A stretch of 64,000 nt of DNA, from assembly GCF_963664965.1 (NCBI RefSeq), contig NZ_OY761823.1, positions 1,994,001 to 2,058,000 on the forward strand. Direction: 5' to 3'. This DNA comes from an uncultured Pseudodesulfovibrio sp. (GTDB lineage Bacteria; Desulfobacterota; Desulfovibrionia; Desulfovibrionales; Desulfovibrionaceae). Of this stretch, positions 1 through 8,432 are shown piece after piece; positions within the stretch are counted from its first letter, which is position 1, and each line of letters begins with the position of its first letter. The position numbers and the translations under genes were made by a program. The notes below the pieces were generated by a model. It did no database searches. It saw only the letters and a list, made by a program, of their open reading frames with translations, and was not told the origin of the DNA.

Positions 1-502
1 GCGGGCGGACTTGAATGAGCGGGGCGTTGTCATGAAGAACGGTTTCGGCTTCGGCCACGATTTCTTCCGGAACGACGAGCGGAATGACGCGGGTTCCGGC
101 CATGGCGCGGCCCTTGTTGACGAGCTGGTTGGTGTGGATGGTGCCGAAGATGACGTCCTTGACGGAGTTGAGCTGGAAAAGGGCATCCGTGTTGATGTCC
201 AGAAGCCCGTCATGTTCGGCGCGCAGGGTGATTTTCCCTTCGACCGGTGTGCTCAGTTCGATGCCCGGACCGGCTGCCGCCTTGGCGATGCGGCGGGCGG
301 CTTCGTCTTCGTGGACGTATCCGTCCTGCGGGTCAAAGACGTAGAGATGTTCCTTGCCGATGTCGAGCAGGTGCGGGATGTCGGCTTTGGTGACCACGTG
401 GCCTCTGCGGAATGCGGGGCCCTTTGATTCTCCGGGAACGATACGTGTGATGTCGTGGCACAGGACAGTGCCCACGGCTTCTTCAACATGCATGGTTTTC
501 AT
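1..502 (-). CDS. Molybdopterin-binding protein (MoeA/MoaB-like), 3' end outside window
   Basis: Reading the minus strand from the ATG at 502 gives an uninterrupted frame to the window edge (167 codons), starting MKTMHVEEAVGTVLCHDIT. An AGAGG ribosome site lies about 8 nt upstream. The opening (VEEAVGTVLCHDIT, then GPAFRRGHVVTKADIPHLLDIG) is the usual start of MoeA-like molybdopterin-binding proteins. The later LVNKGRAMAGTRVIPLVVPEE segment fits the members found beside molybdenum hydroxylase genes. It is the last visible gene of the minus-strand operon and follows the BCCT gene by about 30 nt. By family it should bind molybdopterin or help insert or modify the cofactor of the hydroxylase encoded upstream. 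The catalytic C-terminal part is not in the window, so the exact subfamily is open. Confidence 0.7.
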   Translation of the reverse strand, partial: MKTMHVEEAVGTVLCHDITRIVPGESKGPAFRRGHVVTKADIPHLLDIGKEHLYVFDPQDGYVHEDEAARRIAKAAAGPGIELSTPVEGKITLRAEHDGLLDINTDALFQLNSVKDVIFGTIHTNQLVNKGRAMAGTRVIPLVVPEEIVAEAETVLHDNAPLIQVRP

Positions 503-533
503 GGTTGTAACCTCTGTAATGATGAGAAAAAAA

Positions 534-2117
534 CTATTGCTCACGCGGAGTGCAGGCGGCGGAATCATATTCGACCCAGCCGGTCTGCTTGTATTCGCGG
601 AGGAACGAAGCCACGCCGATCCAGACCACGCCGAGTACCGGCAGGCCGACGACAATGGATGCGGTCTGGAGTACCGACAGCGGACCGTCGATGAGCATGA
701 TACCGGTGGGGACCATGCCGAGGGAGACGGCCCAGAACAGACGGTTCCAGCGTGCGGGTTCCTCATCCGGCGAGAGCTTGCGCGTAGTGGTGGCGGCAAG
801 GGCGAACGAGACCGCGTCAAAGGTCGTGGCCATGGAAATGGCGGTGACCGCCCCGAACACGACTTTGTAGAGCGAAGCCAAGGGGATGAAATCCGCGACG
901 GCCATGATGGCGGTGGCTCCCTTGACTGTCTTGACGAGGTTGATGACGTCCAACTGTCCGGTGATCTGGAGATGCAAGCCGAAGTTGCCGAAGACGAGAT
1001 AGAAGCAGCCGCAGCCGAGAGACGCGATGATGACCGGGCCGAGGACCACCTGACGGACGGTTCGCCCGCGGGAAATCTTGGCGATGAACAGGGACATGAA
1101 CGGGGCGTATGCAACGAACCATGCGTAATAGAAGACGGTCCAGTCCTTGGTGAAACCGGAGGAGGACATGGGGTCCATCCAGGTTGTCATGCGTATCATT
1201 TCGGAAACCATCAGTCCCAGTGAGGTGATGGCCATGTCGGTGAGGAAGACGGTCGGGCCGACGATGAAGACGAACAGCAGCAGGGCCATGGCGATCATCA
1301 CGTTGAAGTCCGACAGTTTGCTGAGTCCCTTTTTCAGGCCGAGGCTTGAGGAAATACAGAAGATGGCAGTGACGAAAACAAGGGTGCCGAATTCAAGCCA
1401 GAATGAGTGTTCCAGTCCCGTTACCGAAGATATGGCGGCGGCCACGATGGGAATCCCGAGGCCCAGCGCCGTGGCGGAACCCGCGACAAGACCTGTCATG
1501 AACAGGATGTCGATGACCTTGCCCTGCCAGCCGTTTACGCGGTCGCCGAGCAGGCCGGTACATGCCTGTGAGATGTTGAGAATGGGAATTTTCTTGACGT
1601 AATAGCTGTAGCCGATAGGCACGGCGAGCGTTGCGTAGATGGCCCAGCAGATGGGGCCCCAGTGGAACATTCCGTAGGCGGAGCCCCACTCCAGAGCCTT
1701 CCATGATCCGGCCGGTTCGCCGTGCATGGGGTAGGCGGCGTAATAGGCCCAGTCGATGGAGCCGCCGAACATGATGCCCGCGCCGACGCCCGCACAGAAG
1801 AGCATGCCGATCCATGAGAAAGTGGAGTATTCGACCTTGTCGCCGAGACGTTTGTGGCTGAAGGGGCCGAAAGCAAACCACATGAGCAGGATGAATGAAC
1901 CAATGCCTGCAAGCATGTAGAGCCAGCCCATCTCGACGGTGACGAAGGTGAAAAGCGTGTTGATGACTTTTTCCCCGGCTTCGGGGTGCATGATGAGCGG
2001 GATGCATGCTGCCAGAATGATTGCCAGCGCACCGAAGAAACAGGTGGTACAGATCCCGCCCTTATCGGGTGGGCATGTCGTGGTGGGCATTTTCGAAGAT
2101 TGATTTGATTTGGACAT
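534..2117 (-). CDS. BCCT-family (betaine/carnitine/choline) transporter
   Basis: This is a 527-residue integral membrane protein with about twelve hydrophobic segments. BCCT landmarks are visible: a glycine-rich stretch (CAGVGAGIMFGGSIDWAYY) in the position of the conserved GIGAGLMFWG segment, and the family signature FYYAWFVAYAPFMSLFIAKISRGRT. The ATG at 2117 is chosen because AGGAGG lies directly upstream; a longer reading to 2237 would add an unlikely leader that overlaps yqeC. By family it imports quaternary ammonium or related zwitterions driven by Na+ or H+, or by exchange. It lies inside a molybdenum hydroxylase operon, which suggests it brings in the hydroxylase substrate or a related compound, but that is inference. 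The usual WGxxEP-type aromatic box is altered (GGSIDW), so the substrate should not be assumed to be betaine. Confidence 0.85.
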   Translation of the reverse strand: MSKSNQSSKMPTTTCPPDKGGICTTCFFGALAIILAACIPLIMHPEAGEKVINTLFTFVTVEMGWLYMLAGIGSFILLMWFAFGPFSHKRLGDKVEYSTFSWIGMLFCAGVGAGIMFGGSIDWAYYAAYPMHGEPAGSWKALEWGSAYGMFHWGPICWAIYATLAVPIGYSYYVKKIPILNISQACTGLLGDRVNGWQGKVIDILFMTGLVAGSATALGLGIPIVAAAISSVTGLEHSFWLEFGTLVFVTAIFCISSSLGLKKGLSKLSDFNVMIAMALLLFVFIVGPTVFLTDMAITSLGLMVSEMIRMTTWMDPMSSSGFTKDWTVFYYAWFVAYAPFMSLFIAKISRGRTVRQVVLGPVIIASLGCGCFYLVFGNFGLHLQITGQLDVINLVKTVKGATAIMAVADFIPLASLYKVVFGAVTAISMATTFDAVSFALAATTTRKLSPDEEPARWNRLFWAVSLGMVPTGIMLIDGPLSVLQTASIVVGLPVLGVVWIGVASFLREYKQTGWVEYDSAACTPREQ

Positions 2118-2133
2118 CCTTCCTCCTCGTTTT

Positions 2134-2967
2134 TCAGAACTCGGTTGATAATTCAAGTCTTTCGACGGAATAATCATGTGTTGTGATTGGATGGCAGGCG
2201 AGTTCCCGCACCTGTCTGTTGCGTGTGCTTCCGGCAAACCATCTGATATCGCTGGTTTGGTTGTTGTCCGTCAGCAGTTTTTCGATTTGTGAAACTGATT
2301 TCTGTGCGCCGGGAATGTCGGTTTTGTTGAGGTAGACGATGCGTTCACAGTCCGGGGGGCAACCTTTGAATAAACCGTTGGGGGCTTCGGCAATACGGAC
2401 CATGTCCTCAGGGAGAACATGGTCGCCCGGTGTGCGGCCTGTGATGCGGGAAAAAATATCGTGCCGGTGGACATTCTCTTCAGTCAGTAGCTGGTGGACC
2501 GCATCCAGCCCCATGACCGCGATGCACAGATCGGTTTCAACCGGGATCACCGGTTCCGTGGCGTTGGGAGCCTTCAGCGGTTTGCGTGCTGCTCCGTCAG
2601 CCTCGACAAGAATGGTGTCTGCAACGCCTGCGCGATGCAGTTCGCCGACGGTCTCTCTGGGGAGGCCGATGAGTTTGCCGGTATGGTGGTCGAAGCGGTT
2701 GGCGACGACTGCAATGGAGGACTCGATTACCCCGCCTCGGATGCGGTTCATGAAGTCCGGGCCATCATCTTTCAAAATGAGGCGTTCACCGGGAAGCGGG
2801 AGGATTTTTGTTGTCGTCGTGACGACTATCCTTTGAGGCAGGGTTGGTGATGGAGTGGCGAACCACTTCATGAGGGAGGTTTTTCCTCCCGCTCCGGTAA
2901 ACGTGATCAGCCGGTGATGTTCCGGCAGGTGTGGGAATTCTGCATGATGGATTGAGTAGGTGCTCAT
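2134..2967 (-). CDS. yqeC: YqeC-type selenium-dependent molybdenum hydroxylase accessory protein
   Basis: The 277-residue soluble protein has a P-loop near the N terminus (GAGGKTS, residues 25-31) followed by TTTTKILP and the acidic EADGAARKPLKAP segment, the hallmark pattern of the YqeC family. The family is tied by gene neighbourhood to selenium-dependent molybdenum hydroxylases and is thought to be a nucleotide-binding maturation factor; its reaction is unproven. The start overlaps the end of yqeB by four bases (ATGA), which indicates translational coupling. The stop is 16 nt before the BCCT start. Confidence 0.85.
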   Translation of the reverse strand: MSTYSIHHAEFPHLPEHHRLITFTGAGGKTSLMKWFATPSPTLPQRIVVTTTTKILPLPGERLILKDDGPDFMNRIRGGVIESSIAVVANRFDHHTGKLIGLPRETVGELHRAGVADTILVEADGAARKPLKAPNATEPVIPVETDLCIAVMGLDAVHQLLTEENVHRHDIFSRITGRTPGDHVLPEDMVRIAEAPNGLFKGCPPDCERIVYLNKTDIPGAQKSVSQIEKLLTDNNQTSDIRWFAGSTRNRQVRELACHPITTHDYSVERLELSTEF

Positions 2968-3779
2968 GCAGGGTTCCCGGAAAAGGTGTTTGACAGGATG
3001 GCTTCAAGCACGCCACCGCCGATGGCGAGAGCCTTGTCTGAAGCTTCACCACAGTAGGAAAGCGTACCGCGTGGGTCGATGTCGCCAAGCTTGGTCTTGG
3101 TCTGAACCGGCGTGTCGTTTTTGAGCAGTCCCCGTATGACGCCGGAAAGGGCTGCAACCACGGGCGTTTCACCGACTTTGCCGAGAATTTCCCCTTCCTG
3201 AATCATGTCTCCAATGTCATGGGGCGTGGTGAAAACGCCGTCATTCTGTGCCCAGTAGACGCGGTTTATGGTGTGTCCGCCGATATTGCCGGGGATGCCG
3301 GTGTTCGGTGCTGCTGACCCTTCGGCGATAACCCTGCCGAGATGGTGGCCGCGTTTCGTCTCCACGATTCTGTGGACGTCGCTGCCAACGGTGAAACCGG
3401 GGCCGAGACCGATGACGAGCGGGGCCATGGACATGTCAGTGCCGAGGTTGCGTTTGGCGATGATGGCGTCGATTACTACATCCGGGCGCAGTTCGGGCAG
3501 TGATTCCGCTTTGGGATCGACCAGAACCGCTACTTTGCCGTTTGCCCATGCCGCGGCAGCCTCCTGCGGCGAATGGATCAGCTCTGCGGTCATGCCTTCC
3601 ACTGTCATCGATCCATGGTGTACCGCTTCACACAGGGAAACCGTGCGGCGGACAGCCAGTGGATTTTTCGTTTCCAGCAGAATGATTTTGCGTAGGCCCG
3701 AACGGTAGAGGCGCAGGGCCACGCCGGTGGCGAGGTCTCCCGCGCCGCGAATGACGATGGTGTGAGAGTATATATTCAT
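2964..3779 (-). CDS. yqeB: YqeB-type selenium-dependent molybdenum hydroxylase maturation protein
   Basis: The 271-residue protein starts with a Rossmann-like IRGAGDLATGVALRLYRSG motif and has the conserved VIDAIIAKRNLGT and GLGPGFTVGSDVHRIVETKRGH segments of the YqeB (EF2563) family. Members accompany xanthine-dehydrogenase-like enzymes in bacteria that are thought to carry a labile selenium ligand on molybdenum. The biochemical role is not established. It lies between the MocA-like gene (8 nt gap) and yqeC (4-nt overlap), so it belongs to the same transcript as the hydroxylase subunits. Confidence 0.85.
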   Translation of the reverse strand: MNIYSHTIVIRGAGDLATGVALRLYRSGLRKIILLETKNPLAVRRTVSLCEAVHHGSMTVEGMTAELIHSPQEAAAAWANGKVAVLVDPKAESLPELRPDVVIDAIIAKRNLGTDMSMAPLVIGLGPGFTVGSDVHRIVETKRGHHLGRVIAEGSAAPNTGIPGNIGGHTINRVYWAQNDGVFTTPHDIGDMIQEGEILGKVGETPVVAALSGVIRGLLKNDTPVQTKTKLGDIDPRGTLSYCGEASDKALAIGGGVLEAILSNTFSGNPA

Positions 3780-3787
3780 GATCGTCC

Positions 3788-4402
3788 TCAGGCCGTTTTG
3801 GCTTCGTATCTATTTAAAAGTTGCTGGTATTCCTGTTCGGTATCCACGTCGATAAACGGACCGACTTCATGGATGCGGACGAGGCGCAGGGCAAGGCCCG
3901 GAGAACCCAGCAGGGGGCGTGCGCCGGTATCGCCTTCCAGTTCGAATACCTTGGGAAACCATTCCGAGGGAATGGTGATGGGGTTGCCGCGCATGCCTTC
4001 CTGTACCGGGGCCACCCAGCATTCGGGTTGCTGTGCGTAAGCCTCGACGAGCATGTCGATGGTCTCCGAGGTGAGCAACGGCTGGTCGCCGAGCATGACC
4101 ATGCATGCACGGGCGGTGTCCATGACGTTGCGGAGTCCCGACTGCAAGGATTCTGCCTGACCGAGATCGCGGTGCGTGGCCGTGACCACGTCGCATCCGG
4201 TCAGGTCCAGTGTCTGTTCAAGTGCGGAATCCTTTGGCATGACCACGGTGACGTCCTTGAGGCAGGATTGTCGTGCCGCATTGATCACATGTTGCAGCAG
4301 AGGGAGTCCCCGAAAGGGGAGAGACAGTTTGTCTCTCCCCATACGGGAGGCTTTTCCTGCGGCGAGGATGACGCCGGAAACGTGCGGTATAAGCTGTTTC
4401 AT
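3788..4402 (-). CDS. mocA: MocA-like molybdopterin nucleotidyltransferase
   Basis: The 204-residue protein has the nucleotidyltransferase signature GVILAAGKASRMGRDKLSLPF at the N terminus and the metal-binding MVMLGDQPLL segment in the middle, as in MocA/MobA enzymes. MocA makes molybdopterin cytosine dinucleotide from Mo-molybdopterin and CTP, the cofactor form used by xanthine-dehydrogenase-family enzymes. The ATG at 4402 is used because the family motif begins ten residues later; the frame remains open further upstream but reads into the FAD-subunit gene. It lies 22 nt after the FAD subunit and just before yqeB. CTP versus GTP preference is inferred from context. Confidence 0.82.
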   Translation of the reverse strand: MKQLIPHVSGVILAAGKASRMGRDKLSLPFRGLPLLQHVINAARQSCLKDVTVVMPKDSALEQTLDLTGCDVVTATHRDLGQAESLQSGLRNVMDTARACMVMLGDQPLLTSETIDMLVEAYAQQPECWVAPVQEGMRGNPITIPSEWFPKVFELEGDTGARPLLGSPGLALRLVRIHEVGPFIDVDTEQEYQQLLNRYEAKTA

Positions 4403-4424
4403 GACGACTTCTCCCGTTTCTTGA

Positions 4425-5408
4425 TTATTTTGTGCAGTCCATGAGCGTGTCGGCCACAATGGTCTTTGCCATCTGAACCTTGAATCCGTTCTGGAGCAGG
4501 GGCTTGGCTTCGGCCACGGCCAGTTCGCCGGCTTCACGGGCCAGCTCTTCGGTCAGCTCCTTGCCGATGAGCAGCTCTTCGGAGGTCTCGCAGCGGCGCG
4601 GATTGTTGTGCACGCCGTTGAGGCAGATGCGTGCGGATTCGATCTTGCCGTCCTTGACGGCAACGGATGCCGCGCAGTTTACCAGTGCGAAGTCGATGGA
4701 CTTGCGGTAGGCGATCTTGCGGAATGCGCTGGTCGGACCTGCTTCCGGTTTTGGGACGATGATTTCGGTAACGATTTCGTCGCGATCCAGAATGGTGGAC
4801 TGTGCGCCCTTCTCGGCGGAGAAGAACTCGTCGATGGCGATGTCGCGCTTGGTGGTTTTGACCGTGGCGTTCAGGGCGATGAAGGCCGGGGCCGTGTCGC
4901 TCGGATTGACCGCGATGCATTTCTTGACTGCGCCGAAGATGGAGTGGAAGCGGTGGTCGCCGGGAACGGCGAGGCAACGTTTGCCGCCCTTGCGGACGCA
5001 GTCGATGCGGCCGCCGATCTTGTCCGGGTAACGGTAGTACCAGCAGCGGTTTTCCTGACAGATGTTGCCCGCTACGGTGCCCATGTTGCGAAGCAGCGGC
5101 GATGCGGTGCGGCGGGCAGCCTCGGCAAGACCGGGCCACTGTTCCTTGATCGCGTCGGATTCGGACAGGTCGGTCAGGGTGACGAGCGCGCCGATGTGCA
5201 GGCCGTCGTTTTCCACACGGATTTCATTCAGGCCGGGGATGGTCTTGAGGTTGACGATACGCTCCGGAGCTTCCATCCAGAGGTTGTCCTTGAGGCAGCC
5301 CATGAGGTCACTGCCGCCCGCGATGACGTAGGAAGGACCTGTGCTTTCGTTGAGCAGGGAGACGGCTTCCTCTACGGAAGCGGCATCAAAGTGATTGAAA
5401 CGTTTCAT
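4425..5408 (-). CDS. FAD-binding subunit of molybdenum hydroxylase, HcrB-like iron-sulfur insertion
   Basis: This 327-residue protein is a CO dehydrogenase/xanthine dehydrogenase-type flavin subunit. It has the FAD-binding VIAGGSDLM segment (about residues 28-36), the second FAD motif LRNMGTVAGNIC (106-117) and the C-terminal CODH_FAD_C domain. Between the two lies an extra cysteine-rich stretch with Cys117, 122, 137, 145 and 164. In 4-hydroxybenzoyl-CoA reductase (HcrB) a similar insertion binds an additional [4Fe-4S] cluster; the spacing of Cys122/137/145/164 resembles that site, although the last gap is longer. Electrons would pass between FAD and the [2Fe-2S] subunit. The start codon overlaps the stop of the Mo subunit by one base (TAATG). 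Confidence 0.88.
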   Translation of the reverse strand: MKRFNHFDAASVEEAVSLLNESTGPSYVIAGGSDLMGCLKDNLWMEAPERIVNLKTIPGLNEIRVENDGLHIGALVTLTDLSESDAIKEQWPGLAEAARRTASPLLRNMGTVAGNICQENRCWYYRYPDKIGGRIDCVRKGGKRCLAVPGDHRFHSIFGAVKKCIAVNPSDTAPAFIALNATVKTTKRDIAIDEFFSAEKGAQSTILDRDEIVTEIIVPKPEAGPTSAFRKIAYRKSIDFALVNCAASVAVKDGKIESARICLNGVHNNPRRCETSEELLIGKELTEELAREAGELAVAEAKPLLQNGFKVQMAKTIVADTLMDCTK

Positions 5409-7777
5409 TATTTCTTCCTCCTTTTGTCCTGGATCTTGCCCAGGCCGATGAGGATGCTTTCAGGGGTGAAGGGGGTCTCGATGATACGGACGCCCGTGGC
5501 ATTGAAGATGGCATTGGAGAATGCGGCCAGAGTGGGGCAGGCAGCGCCTTCGCCGCAGGCCGTTGCTCCGAACGGGTGGGTCGGGTCTCCGGGCTTCTCG
5601 ATGACGATGGGATCGACGTCGCAGTCCATGGAAGTGGTGTGGCGGTAGTCAACCCAGTTGGGGGTCATGAGCCAGCCGTTGCGTTTGTCCACGATGCAGT
5701 CGTTGCCGAGTGCCGCGTTGTCCACGCCGTGGCGGGAAGTGCAGAGCTGACCTTCGACGATCTTCGGGTTGAGCGCCTTGCCAACGTTCTGGGCCATGGT
5801 GACGCGAATGTTGGAGAGCATGCCTGTCTCGGTATCCACATCGAGGGAAATGAACTGTGCGCCCTTTTCCTTGGGGATGTATACCTGATCTTCCTTGCCG
5901 TCCTTGAGGCCGTTGGGGTGCGGGGAGTTGTTCACGTAGTAGCCGGTCACCTCGTGGATGCCGCCGTAGTGGCCCCGTACGCCGAAGGCTTCGGCAAAGG
6001 TGCAGCCCTTGCTCGGGTCAGCGGTCATGTGGATGCCGTCTTCGCCGATGCTGAGTTCTTCCGGCACCACGCCCAAGTGGGCGGCTGCGAGTTTGAGAAC
6101 CTGACGCTTTGCGTCAACGGCGGCCTCGTAGGTCGCCCAGCCCTGAATCCATGTGCCGCAGCTGTTTGCGACGAGGGTGGCGAAGGGAGTCGAGTCCGTG
6201 TCGTGACAGACCAGACCGATCTTCTTGTAGGGCAGGCCGAGGACTTCCGCGACGATCTGGCACTGGACAGTGTGCTGGCCCTGCCCGATGTCGGCCACGG
6301 CGCAAACGAGTGCGGCGGAACCGTCGGGGTATACCTTGACCATGGCTTCACTGGAGTTGCCCGGACCGGGACGGCCTGCGCCCATGGCGAAGATGGCCAC
6401 GCCCATGCCGTGACGGATGCGTCCGGTTTTCTTGCTGGGGTGCTGCCATGTGTTTTTCCAGTCCAGTCGCTCTGCGCCTGCGTCGAGGCAGTCACGGATG
6501 CCGGAGGAGGAGATGATGGCGGATTTGTAAACCAGCGGGTCCCAGCCGGAGTCAATATCACCGGCGCGCATGCAATTCATCTTGCGAAGTTCGACCGGGT
6601 CCATACCCAACTGCTCGGCGGCGATGTCCATGGTGGTCTCGACCGCGAACACACCTTCAGGAGCGCCGTATCCCTGCCAGCCTGCGGCGGGGAAGCGGTT
6701 GGTATTGACGTAACGGATTTTGCCGCGCTGATGCTGGCAGTTGCGCGAATACATGACCGAACCTGTAGCGAGCATGGCGTTTTTGGCGGGATATTTGTCG
6801 CCGCCGGCTCCGGTCTCCTGCCAGTGAGCCAGATCCATGGTGGTCAGGGTGCCGTCTTTCTTGAAGCCGATTTTCACGTTGGCCATGGAGCCGCGTGACC
6901 AGCCGCTGACCATTTCCTCTTCACGGGAGTAAGGGCAGTGAACCGGTTTCTTGAGGTCGAGGCAGGCGAGTCCTGCGATCACCAGATAGTGGGAAGCGAT
7001 GTTGCGATCCAGCGGGAAGGCGTTCTTGCCGCCGAAGCTGGAGCCGGTGAACGGAGAAACGTAGTTGACCATGCTGGACGGGATGCCCAGTGCCTGTGCC
7101 AGACAGAGCTTTTCGTCGTGCATGCCCTGCGAGTGGGTGTACATGTGGAGCTTTATGCCGTCGAAATCGGCGGTGCAGCCGCGCGGTTCCATGGCGGGAC
7201 CCTTGCAGTAGGCGTATTTGAGGCCCTTCTGCTCGACGATGACGTCTGCTTCGGCAAAGCCTTTTTCGATGTCACCGAAGCCGTTGTATTCGGCAGGCGT
7301 CTTGGTTTTGAAAAGGCCGGTCTCGGGGTCGCGGTCGCTCATGATGGCGTGAAAAGCCCAATCCTGTTCGTTGTCCACGCCTTCGAAGACCTGCGGAGCG
7401 CCTTCCTTGATGGCGTCCTCCATGCTCATGACAGGCTTTTTCTTGTCGTATTCGACCTTGATGAGCGCCATTGCCTCTTCAGCAATGGTTTCGTCGTCAG
7501 CCACGACTGCGGCTACGAGGTCGCCGACGTAGTACAGGGATTTGCGGAACGCCTTGGGATAATTCTCATGCGTCATTACGAGGCGAACGCCGGGATGCGC
7601 TTCGGCCTCGGTGGTGTCGATGGAGATGATGTCAGCCGCAGGCAGCGGGCTGCGAAGGATGCGGGTCTGGAGCATACCGGGCAGGATGAAGTCTGCGTAG
7701 TACTTTGCTTCACCGGTGACGCGGGCACGTCCATCTTTCTGACGTACGGATTTTCCGACGGATGTGAGTTCTGCCAT
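5408..7777 (-). CDS. Molybdenum-binding catalytic subunit, xanthine dehydrogenase family
   Basis: The 789-residue protein has the two-domain aldehyde oxidase/xanthine dehydrogenase fold. It opens with the conserved KDGRARVTGEAKYYAD segment. The cofactor-contact motif SSFGGKNAFP, the dinucleotide-binding GQGQHTVQCQIVAEVLG and the catalytic glutamate in FGATACGEGAACP (Glu743) are all present. It hydroxylates or dehydroxylates a carbon of an aromatic, purine or aldehyde-type substrate using water and passes electrons to the iron-sulfur subunit. The adjacent YqeB/YqeC genes suggest a selenium-type active site. The substrate cannot be read from sequence. It is coupled to both neighbours by one-base TAATG overlaps, so the three subunits should be made in equal amounts. 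Confidence 0.92.
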   Translation of the reverse strand: MAELTSVGKSVRQKDGRARVTGEAKYYADFILPGMLQTRILRSPLPAADIISIDTTEAEAHPGVRLVMTHENYPKAFRKSLYYVGDLVAAVVADDETIAEEAMALIKVEYDKKKPVMSMEDAIKEGAPQVFEGVDNEQDWAFHAIMSDRDPETGLFKTKTPAEYNGFGDIEKGFAEADVIVEQKGLKYAYCKGPAMEPRGCTADFDGIKLHMYTHSQGMHDEKLCLAQALGIPSSMVNYVSPFTGSSFGGKNAFPLDRNIASHYLVIAGLACLDLKKPVHCPYSREEEMVSGWSRGSMANVKIGFKKDGTLTTMDLAHWQETGAGGDKYPAKNAMLATGSVMYSRNCQHQRGKIRYVNTNRFPAAGWQGYGAPEGVFAVETTMDIAAEQLGMDPVELRKMNCMRAGDIDSGWDPLVYKSAIISSSGIRDCLDAGAERLDWKNTWQHPSKKTGRIRHGMGVAIFAMGAGRPGPGNSSEAMVKVYPDGSAALVCAVADIGQGQHTVQCQIVAEVLGLPYKKIGLVCHDTDSTPFATLVANSCGTWIQGWATYEAAVDAKRQVLKLAAAHLGVVPEELSIGEDGIHMTADPSKGCTFAEAFGVRGHYGGIHEVTGYYVNNSPHPNGLKDGKEDQVYIPKEKGAQFISLDVDTETGMLSNIRVTMAQNVGKALNPKIVEGQLCTSRHGVDNAALGNDCIVDKRNGWLMTPNWVDYRHTTSMDCDVDPIVIEKPGDPTHPFGATACGEGAACPTLAAFSNAIFNATGVRIIETPFTPESILIGLGKIQDKRRKK

Positions 7778-8265
7778 TAGACCTGCTCCCTCATCTTTTT
7801 GGCCGCACTGCGTACGGCGTTGATGATATGCTCGTAGTTGTTGCAGATACAGAGGTTGCCGCCGAGGGCTTCCTTGATCTCGTCATCAGTGGGATCGGGG
7901 TTCTTGGAAAGCAGGTACTTGGTGGTCATGATCATGCCGGGAGAGCAGAAGCCACACTGGGCGCCGTACTCTTCGAGCCATGCTTCCTGAATGGGGTGCA
8001 GTTCGCCGTCCTTGGCCAGACCTTCAACAGTTTCGATGTCCTTGCCGTCCTGTTCCACGGCCAGAACCATGCAGGCGGGCACGGCAACGCCGTTGATGAG
8101 CACGGTGCATGCTCCGCATGCGCCTTCGCCGCATGCTTCCTTGGCGCCGGTGTGTCCGCAGTCATTGCGAAGGACTTTGGACAGGGTCCAGTGAGCCTCG
8201 ACTGCGATGGACTGGACTTCGCCGTTCACCGTCAGGTGGATAAGTTTCTTCTGGTTTTCATTCAT
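7777..8265 (-). CDS. [2Fe-2S] subunit of molybdenum hydroxylase
   Basis: The 162-residue protein has both cluster sites of the family: the plant-ferredoxin-like site (Cys45, Cys50, Cys53, Cys65 in ACGEGACGACTV...PAC) and the alpha-helical site (Cys104, Cys107, Cys139, Cys141). It relays electrons between the molybdenum centre and FAD. The second motif reads GNLCICNNY instead of the common GNLCRCTGY, a mild departure that leaves the cysteines intact. It is the first gene of the operon; upstream there is only the hairpin that terminates the transporter gene. I find no convincing sigma-54 promoter in front of it. Confidence 0.93.
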   Translation of the reverse strand: MNENQKKLIHLTVNGEVQSIAVEAHWTLSKVLRNDCGHTGAKEACGEGACGACTVLINGVAVPACMVLAVEQDGKDIETVEGLAKDGELHPIQEAWLEEYGAQCGFCSPGMIMTTKYLLSKNPDPTDDEIKEALGGNLCICNNYEHIINAVRSAAKKMREQV

Positions 8266-8335
8266 GATGCAATCCCTTTGTCAGTAGAGTCTAGGCGGTC
8301 TGGTATCGGCCGCAAACGTATTGAGTTGTGCCTGT

Positions 8336-8416
8336 AGGGCGGGAAGCCCGTCCCGTTTTCCGTACCTGAGGTACGGAATGAAATTTGTTCGGGACGGGCT
8401 TTTCGGCCCGCCCCTT
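8336..8416 (-). terminator. Large nested hairpin terminating the EamA transporter gene
   Basis: Arms AAGCCCGTCCCG (8344-8355) and CGGGACGGGCTT (8390-8401) pair perfectly over 12 bp, and flanking GGGCGGG/CCCGCCC extends the stem across a small bulge. The loop holds a second perfect hairpin, TTCCGTACC-TGA-GGTACGGAA (8358-8378). It lies between the transporter stop (8433) and the hydroxylase operon start (8265), both read leftwards. It likely ends the first transcript and insulates the second. Confidence 0.6.
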
Positions 8417-8432
8417 ATTGGGAATGGAAGGT

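Noticed and set aside
8266-8275. TTGCA with an upstream TGACAA, resembling a sigma-54 promoter before the [2Fe-2S] gene
   Set aside because: The essential GG at -24 is missing and transcription would begin at or inside the start codon.
8287-8302. GAGTC half-site upstream of the hydroxylase operon, possibly another activator site
   Set aside because: The second half (GTCTG) does not match GACTC, unlike the three perfect sites upstream of the EamA gene.
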